A stretch of 64,000 bases of DNA, from the NCBI RefSeq assembly GCF_000025625.1, contig NC_013922.1, positions 186,001 to 250,000 of the forward strand. Reading direction: 5' to 3'. Numbering within the stretch: the first letter of the stretch is position 1; each line of letters begins with the position of its first letter. Below the pieces are notes generated by a model, which was not told where the DNA came from, ran no database searches, and worked only from the letters and a program-made list of their open reading frames with translations. Shown here piece by piece: positions 60,005-64,000 of the stretch. Source of the DNA: Natrialba magadii ATCC 43099 (GTDB lineage Archaea > Halobacteriota > Halobacteria > Halobacteriales > Natrialbaceae). The position numbers were made by a program, and so were the translations under genes.

Positions 60005-60088
60005 TCCTATTCTTGCGGTTTGAGGCAGGTGTCGAGGGGACGCCAGGAGTTATGTATGTCGTCTATCGTTCACTTTATTGAATCAAAT

Positions 60089-60358
60089 ATGACTAAATTA
60101 AAGACTAAGCGAGACAAAGTGTGGAACGCTACTTTGGAACTTCTCGTCGCACAAGGTAAGTTCAAGGCGTCAGACATCATGGAGGAACTGGACCTGACCG
60201 AGAGTCAGCGCCAGACGGTACGACGTGTCCTCCGGGCCCAAGAAGAGTATGGATGGGTTGAGCGAGAGAGTCGCCAATCTGGTATCTGGAGGCTCGGTTG
60301 GAAAGGTCGAATGCTCCTCAACGTCTCCGAGAAGACCATTGAGCAGTCACGTACGTAG
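60089..60358 (+). CDS. Small winged-helix protein
   Basis: 89 aa. MTKLKTKRDKVWNATLELLV, then AQGKFKASDIMEELDLTESQ and RVLRAQEEYGWVERESRQSG, ending in a wing (IWRLGWKGRMLLNVSE). A DNA-binding regulator. An in-frame ATG at 60056 would add 11 residues. Its 3' end runs into the 12-bp repeat array. Confidence 0.72.
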   Translation: MTKLKTKRDKVWNATLELLVAQGKFKASDIMEELDLTESQRQTVRRVLRAQEEYGWVERESRQSGIWRLGWKGRMLLNVSEKTIEQSRT

Positions 60359-60439
60359 CCACGTACACAGTCACGTCCACAGTCACGTACGTAGCCACGT
60401 ACACAGTCACGTCCACAGTCACGTACGTAGCCACGTACG
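60344..60439. repeat. Array of eight 12-bp repeats in a 36-bp higher-order repeat
   Basis: Three 12-mers, CAGTCACGTACG, TAGCCACGTACA and CAGTCACGTCCA, follow each other in fixed order, repeating every 36 bp (units start at 60344, 60380 and 60416), with the array ending in a TAGCCACGTACG unit. Each 12-mer has a CACGT core, so the cores are spaced about one helical turn apart. Looks like an iteron or operator array. Confidence 0.85.
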
Positions 60440-60473
60440 CACAGACATAATACAAATAATATTAATATCGGAA

Positions 60474-60481
60474 TTTATATC
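60474..60481 (+). promoter_or_regulatory. TATA box of the small zinc protein gene
   Basis: TTTATATC about 27 bp before the ATG at 60505, in a very AT-rich stretch directly after the repeat array. Confidence 0.55.
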
Positions 60482-60504
60482 ATGTTCGCTTTCGATGATG
60501 TGGT

Positions 60505-60672
60505 ATGGCGAATACGAGCTTGGAGTGCGATTGTGGAGGTACGTACGACGAGATAGTGCGCTGGGAGGGGTTTGTGTGCAGTGACTGCGGAGACCTCTGG
60601 GACTCAGATGATACGGGAGATGGGCTGCTTCCCCATGGGCGAGACCCTGGCTACGGAGACTTAGACGGGTAG
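60505..60672 (+). CDS. Small zinc-binding protein
   Basis: 55 aa. MANTSLECDCGGTYDEIVRW, EGFVCSDCGDLWDSDD: a CxC plus CxxC zinc ribbon, then an acidic Gly-rich tail. Promoter at 60474. Tiny zinc ribbons of this kind are common in haloarchaeal elements; function unknown. Confidence 0.65.
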   Translation: MANTSLECDCGGTYDEIVRWEGFVCSDCGDLWDSDDTGDGLLPHGRDPGYGDLDG

Positions 60673-60721
60673 TCTGCTATCCGCGGGACAACCTTATCAG
60701 ACTTTGTGACGTACATCGAAT

Positions 60722-60952
60722 ATGTCCCCGAAACAGTGGCTTGCAACATTCATACTGTTTCTATTCACCCTCTGGATACTCTCTGAGGTCTCCTCCATAG
60801 TCTTGCCACTCCTCGACTCATCATCTCCTTTTGGACAAGTCGGGTTTGCTGCTCTGTCTGCCGGGCAGGTTGCGTTTCTTCTATTGATTCTCGGTCTCGG
60901 CGGCTGGGGACTCTACCAGTGGGCTGTCGGGGGAGGTTTCGGCAGTCGATGA
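60722..60952 (+). CDS. Small two-helix membrane protein
   Basis: 76 aa with two hydrophobic segments (WLATFILFLFTLWILSEV; LSAGQVAFLLLILGLGGWGL). Ends in a Gly-rich GGGFGSR. The stop overlaps the next gene's ATG by 4 bases, so the two are made as a pair. Confidence 0.68.
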   Translation: MSPKQWLATFILFLFTLWILSEVSSIVLPLLDSSSPFGQVGFAALSAGQVAFLLLILGLGGWGLYQWAVGGGFGSR

Positions 60953-61170
60953 ACGGGAGAGCACTTGTCGGAGTCATCATCTTAGGCACGATTACCGCCA
61001 TTCTATTCCTTGTACTCGCACAGGTCTACGATTTGCTTCTCTTACATGCACCGGACACCACTCCTATAGATGAAGAAGAGTGGGCGGATACTGTACTGTC
61101 ACTCCCCGGAGTAATGCTTGTCGGCCTGATTGTCGCTACCCTCGGTGTACTTGCTCGGATGCGCGAGTGA
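60949..61170 (+). CDS. Small two-helix membrane protein, partner of the preceding gene
   Basis: 73 aa. MNGRALVGVIILGTITAILF and VMLVGLIVATLGVLARMRE flank a hydrophilic loop (APDTTPIDEEEWADTVLSL). ATG 60949 lies inside the previous stop. Holin-like or virion-membrane roles are conceivable but unsupported. Confidence 0.65.
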   Translation: MNGRALVGVIILGTITAILFLVLAQVYDLLLLHAPDTTPIDEEEWADTVLSLPGVMLVGLIVATLGVLARMRE

Positions 61171-61190
61171 CCGCGGGTAACACCAATACT

Positions 61191-61201
61191 ATTATAAATA
61201 A
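61191..61201 (+). promoter_or_regulatory. TATA box upstream of a short open frame
   Basis: TATTATAAATA, near-consensus; expected leaderless start at about 61224-61231, where an ATG (61231) occurs but opens a frame of only 40 codons. Confidence 0.55.
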
Positions 61202-61276
61202 TCTGACGATTGGACTTGGAATCTACGAGTATGAAGAGTACGACGGTGCAGCATCTCCGGTGCAGTAACCCAAGCA

Positions 61277-61453
61277 GTGCGTACAGGAATACCTGTCCGC
61301 ATCTACGCATACCGACCCGAATCGGTGTCGCCAGACCTCGAAGCACTCGCTGAGGAAGTTATGCAGTACCGACCAGGACAGCGACCCGATGTTGAGCCCG
61401 ACGGTGGTGGTCAAAAAGGAGGACATAGCAGTGAAAGCTCACAAATACATTGA
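61277..61453 (+). CDS. Small protein, probable, unknown function
   Basis: 58 aa if started at GTG 61277: MRTGIPVRIYAYRPESVSPD, LEALAEEVMQYRPGQRPDVE, then a Gly/Ser tail. The codon pattern is protein-like. However, the promoter at 61191 points to ATG 61231, which is in another frame, so this could be a gene with a small indel near its 5' end. Confidence 0.4.
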   Translation: MRTGIPVRIYAYRPESVSPDLEALAEEVMQYRPGQRPDVEPDGGGQKGGHSSESSQIH

Positions 61454-61479
61454 TATTGCTGCCGTCGGAACCTCGGCGT

Positions 61480-61857
61480 ATGCCCGAGGAAGCAACCGAT
61501 GAACGATTAGACCAATTCCTTCGACTCGTCGAGGAAGAGACCGGAGAAGAACCGCTCCCTGACCCCTACATCGGTGACATCTGCTGGTTCATGATTCATT
61601 ACCCAATTGAGTTTCAGGGCGAGACTTTCACCGCTGAATTCGATATGAACCTCTCTGAAGACGATGTAACTCCGCAATGGGGCGAAATCCTAATCGACAT
61701 CCCCGATGAAGAACAGGAAGCTATACTGGATGCTGAAGCAGACAAAATTGAGTACAGCGAAGGTGACGAGGCGCTATACGAGTTCCCCGCATCTGAAGAC
61801 CAAATCCCTGAATTGATGGAAGACCTGCGTAAGGTCCACGCCGAAGTCTACGGGTAG
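61480..61857 (+). CDS. Acidic hypothetical protein
   Basis: 125 aa. MPEEATDERLDQFLRLVEEE, DICWFMIHYPIEFQGETFTA, FDMNLSEDDVTPQWGEILID, ending in a helix. Strongly acidic, no membrane segment, no motif recognised. ATG 61480 is chosen; the frame upstream lacks protein character. Confidence 0.7.
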   Translation: MPEEATDERLDQFLRLVEEETGEEPLPDPYIGDICWFMIHYPIEFQGETFTAEFDMNLSEDDVTPQWGEILIDIPDEEQEAILDAEADKIEYSEGDEALYEFPASEDQIPELMEDLRKVHAEVYG

Positions 61858-62047
61858 CCAGCCACGAATCCACTTCTCGCCGCTGACTCTCATTGACGTT
61901 GTACGACGAACTGCCGTTATCCGGACGAACGTGTTCGAGAAATCGGTAGTTCTTGCTCCCCGGTCGTTGCACTACGTGTCTGCCTGAGCGTAGTACTATC
62001 ACGGCGCGAAGGAAGTGTTGAAGGGAAAGTAGTTTTGAAATGCCAAC

Positions 62048-62626
62048 ATGGTTGACGCTATTCAATCAGATGAAGAACTACCAGATGACATTCGCTCTAA
62101 GATGAGCAGCACCTTCGATTTTAACTTCATCCGAAAGCTCCTCATCAATACCTACTACAAAGGTCCGATACCCGAAGGAGAAGGTGGTACCGGGGGCCAT
62201 GGTCTTCGAAAAAGAGGACATGCATTGATGGGGATGCCTGACTCTCACCGAAAGAGTGTCTTGAGGAAAGCGAAGGAGGTAGACCTCGTTAAGGAACTCC
62301 CCAACGGGTTCGCAACGACACCCCGTGGAGCAGAACTGCTGCCTGGACTCACTATCTGTGATGACTGTGGCGAACAGGAGGAGCCAGCACTCCTCCCAAC
62401 AGGTTCAAAAAGAAACCCACGTGTTGCTTTCATAACGTACTGTTCTTCCTGTAATGATTTTAGAGAAAGGAGCGATGGCGATGCGCTTCGATACGGCAAA
62501 GTCCATCGATTCCATCGGGATGAGGATAGCTTACAAGAGGCGGTAGAAGCGGTGGAAAGCCATGAGGTAGAGTTGTGGTTGAACGATATGTCGCTGAATG
62601 AAGCGAAGGATGAACTTAGTACCTGA
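62048..62626 (+). CDS. Winged-helix plus zinc-ribbon protein
   Basis: 192 aa. The first half carries a winged-helix pattern (MGMPDSHRKSVLRKAKEVDL; LVKELPNGFATTPRGAELLP), the second a zinc ribbon: CDDCGEQEEPALLPT and, 26 residues on, YCSSCNDF. C-terminal acidic helices. Probably a regulator. Single gene. Confidence 0.78.
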   Translation: MVDAIQSDEELPDDIRSKMSSTFDFNFIRKLLINTYYKGPIPEGEGGTGGHGLRKRGHALMGMPDSHRKSVLRKAKEVDLVKELPNGFATTPRGAELLPGLTICDDCGEQEEPALLPTGSKRNPRVAFITYCSSCNDFRERSDGDALRYGKVHRFHRDEDSLQEAVEAVESHEVELWLNDMSLNEAKDELST

Positions 62627-62736
62627 GTGTTGTCCAACTCCCAGTTGATTCTTGGACATTTCACCTCTCGAACACCACCATTACCTCGCTCCTTGACGAG
62701 TCAACCGCCCGAATTCGACAGAAATTCTCTTTCTCC

Positions 62737-62747
62737 GATAAATATTT
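62737..62747 (+). promoter_or_regulatory. TATA box of the second recombinase
   Basis: GATAAATATTT, centred about 31 bp before ATG 62773, consistent with a leaderless or very short-leader transcript. Confidence 0.55.
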
Positions 62748-62772
62748 GTCCGTAAACATTGGAACATAGACT

Positions 62773-63366
62773 ATGAAGCTCGAACCATACGAGAACCAAG
62801 ATGGGTACCGAGTCAGTCTGACGGACGAAGAGCGCGACAAACTCTACAAACACATCGACAGCACAACCTCCTCACTTGGGTGGGGGCTCGCAGCGTACTC
62901 CGGTCTCAGACGCTGGGAAATAGAGCATGTACGATACAAAGACCTACGAGAGCGAGACAATGGGGACTACTTCCTGAGAGTATGGGAGGAGGGGGCGAAA
63001 GGGGGCAAGTACCGCGAGACTCCCGTTCCCGAGTCTTTGGCTATCAAAATTGAGACCATCGAAGAAACAGCGGATGTGAATCCAGACGACGAGGTTATCG
63101 ACCACCACATGCGAACCGTAATCCGGCATGTCCAGCAGGCCGCAAAAGACCTTGGGAGTGATACCGGAGACGAGGGATGGGACTACCTCGGTCTCCACGA
63201 TGGCCGGAGGACGTTTGCAAACTCGCTCCTTGACGCGGACGTGTCCCCGCTGCAGGTGATGGAGTGGGGCGGCTGGGATGACTGGCGCACCTTCCGTGAC
63301 CATTACCTCACGTCTTTCAGCGAGCAGCACCAGCACGAAGAGCTCCAGAAGGTCTCATGGATGTGA
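62773..63366 (+). CDS. Short tyrosine recombinase, catalytic domain only
   Basis: 197 aa. The catalytic core is complete: Arg46/47 in YSGLRRWEIEHVRYKDL, His142-x-x-Arg145 in LHDGRRTFANSLLDADV, tryptophan-rich GGWDDW, Tyr178 in RDHYLTSF. There is no room for the usual N-terminal core-binding domain, yet it has its own promoter and ATG, so it is not simply a broken integrase. It may act with another protein that binds arm sites, or resolve dimers. Confidence 0.88.
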   Translation: MKLEPYENQDGYRVSLTDEERDKLYKHIDSTTSSLGWGLAAYSGLRRWEIEHVRYKDLRERDNGDYFLRVWEEGAKGGKYRETPVPESLAIKIETIEETADVNPDDEVIDHHMRTVIRHVQQAAKDLGSDTGDEGWDYLGLHDGRRTFANSLLDADVSPLQVMEWGGWDDWRTFRDHYLTSFSEQHQHEELQKVSWM

Positions 63367-63427
63367 ACTCATCTACTCGTTGAATATAAGTTATAATCCA
63401 GCCACTGTTACGAGCGTATAACATCAG

Positions 63428-63440
63428 CAATAAATAAAAT
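63428..63440 (+). promoter_or_regulatory. TATA box of the last gene
   Basis: CAATAAATAAAAT, centred about 28 bp before ATG 63462, fitting a leaderless transcript. Confidence 0.5.
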
Positions 63441-63461
63441 GCTTTGTGTTTGGGGTATAGA

Positions 63462-64000
63462 ATGTACTATATGTCTGATGTGGATGTTGGAATCCCTCTC
63501 TGGGTGAGAATTACGCTTGAGAGGTATGCTATAGAGCGAATACTCCGGTGGGAGGGGCGCTTCAACTTAGAAGGCGACCCCGAAAGAGATGCCTACGACG
63601 ATATGATGGACGAATTACGTGAACAGTTTGAGGCGGTTGATGGAGGTTCGGGGAGGTTCGTCGTCGAAATCACGGAATTCATTGACTCAGACGAACGTAT
63701 GGTTGCGAAAATTGTTGCTGGGAGCCGAAACAAGCACGAGAACATTCCCGTTAGTGGCGGCTTCCTGCAAAACTGGCGTGAAATTCTCCTGTCTCGACAT
63801 CCGCCTGTAGAGGACATCGTGCTACCAGTGGTCGCATCGAGTCCGACGGGATTGTGGCTAGTCATGCCCCACGCAGAGCAATATGGAATTGAATGGGACC
63901 GTGACAGAATCGATGCGAAAGCCGACCGTCTGCAGAGTCTCGATGGTGTCGAACCAGTAATGCGTGGCAGCTTCGGTGGTGGGCTAGATGTCTACTGGAC
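63462..64000 (+). CDS. Hypothetical protein, 3' end outside window
   Basis: At least 179 aa, open to the window end. MYYMSDVDVGIPLWVRITLE, ERILRWEGRFNLEGDPERDA, GRFVVEITEFIDSDERMVAK, then SPTGLWLVMPHAEQYGIEWD. Alternating strands and acidic helices, no membrane segment. Family not recognised. An in-frame ATG at 63471 is an alternative start. Confidence 0.68.
   Translation, partial: MYYMSDVDVGIPLWVRITLERYAIERILRWEGRFNLEGDPERDAYDDMMDELREQFEAVDGGSGRFVVEITEFIDSDERMVAKIVAGSRNKHENIPVSGGFLQNWREILLSRHPPVEDIVLPVVASSPTGLWLVMPHAEQYGIEWDRDRIDAKADRLQSLDGVEPVMRGSFGGGLDVYW

Larger units (their letters stand above)
51400..64000. mobile_element. Integrated mobile element (provirus or plasmid-like), right end outside window
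   Basis: Beginning just after the secY terminator, sequence becomes AT-richer, gaps lengthen and TATA boxes become obvious. Gene content is that of an integrated replicon: integrase, MCM helicase, HNH nuclease, winged-helix regulators, a second recombinase and many tiny unknowns. No capsid, portal, terminase, VP4-type spike or conjugation ATPase was seen. The left edge is estimated from composition and the integrase position; no att core was identified. Confidence 0.75.

Noticed and set aside
59814-60023. Frame starting MDSEAQRTHRDY
   Set aside because: Although an AGGAGG lies 10 bases upstream, the product is basic and Pro/Arg-rich; the overlapping 59804-60004 frame has normal acidic codon use.
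60344-60439. CRISPR array with 36-bp repeats
   Set aside because: The 36-bp unit resolves into three related 12-mers with no spacers; it is a tandem array.
60225-60584. Frame with repeated SHVHSHVR residues
   Set aside because: It is the 12-bp repeat array read as protein; no start or family support.
51400-64000. Pleolipovirus or tailed-virus provirus
   Set aside because: No spike, NTPase, capsid, portal or terminase gene was recognisable in the visible part, so the element is left unclassified.

Overview
The window is haloarchaeal chromosome. The proteins are strongly acidic, most of the DNA is GC-rich, twin-arginine lipoproteins are present, many genes overlap by 1, 4 or 8 bases, the ribosomal proteins are archaeal (eS4, eL32, eL19, Rpp29), and there are haloarchaea-specific families (HalOD1, DUF2240, DUF7344-like). 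A Natrialba/Natrinema/Haloterrigena-type organism is my inference from overall character, not a measured placement.

Left to right: a histidine-rich LarC (partial, minus strand) and a 22-bp tandem repeat; Cdc48; a small serine-rich membrane protein, an EamA exporter and a small regulator; a complete peptide ABC-transporter operon (substrate-binding lipoprotein, two permeases, two ATPases; minus strand, 6.9-13.3 kb); an RNase H-like protein, a DUF2240 protein and a hypothetical. At 15.4-26.1 kb there are six CPA2-type antiporters with cytoplasmic TrkA-N domains, arranged as three two-gene modules. Each module pairs a type-1 with a type-2 paralogue, and in all three the genes overlap by exactly 8 bases with a strong ribosome-binding site before the second gene. 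Next come methylglyoxal synthase opposite a VOC protein, PyrF, zinc-finger proteins, a GTPBP1-like GTPase, a HAD hydrolase, Mch, an HMA metallochaperone, an MTH1187-family protein and HalOD1. A tRNA-Gly(GCC) at 36.3 kb has two extra copies of its 3' end downstream, a trace of past integrations.

36.6-51.4 kb holds the S10/spc-type operon: a SPOUT methyltransferase gene, then uL3 through uL15, with RNase P protein Rpp29 embedded, ending in SecY and a hairpin terminator.

From about 51.4 kb to the window end composition, gene size and density change. This is an integrated mobile element (provirus or plasmid-like) lying directly downstream of secY. It has a full tyrosine integrase behind a small co-transcribed gene, an MCM helicase coupled to a coiled-coil protein, winged-helix regulators, an HNH endonuclease, a lipoprotein, a pair of small membrane proteins, several tiny genes, an array of eight 12-bp repeats, a second catalytic-domain-only tyrosine recombinase, and a gene running off the end. 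I saw no capsid, terminase, spike or Orc1/Cdc6 gene; the right end is outside the window.

The strongest candidates for something undescribed are the three paired antiporter modules, with unequal nucleotide-binding and ion-site motifs, and the MCM-plus-partner replication cassette with the 12-bp repeat array in the mobile element.
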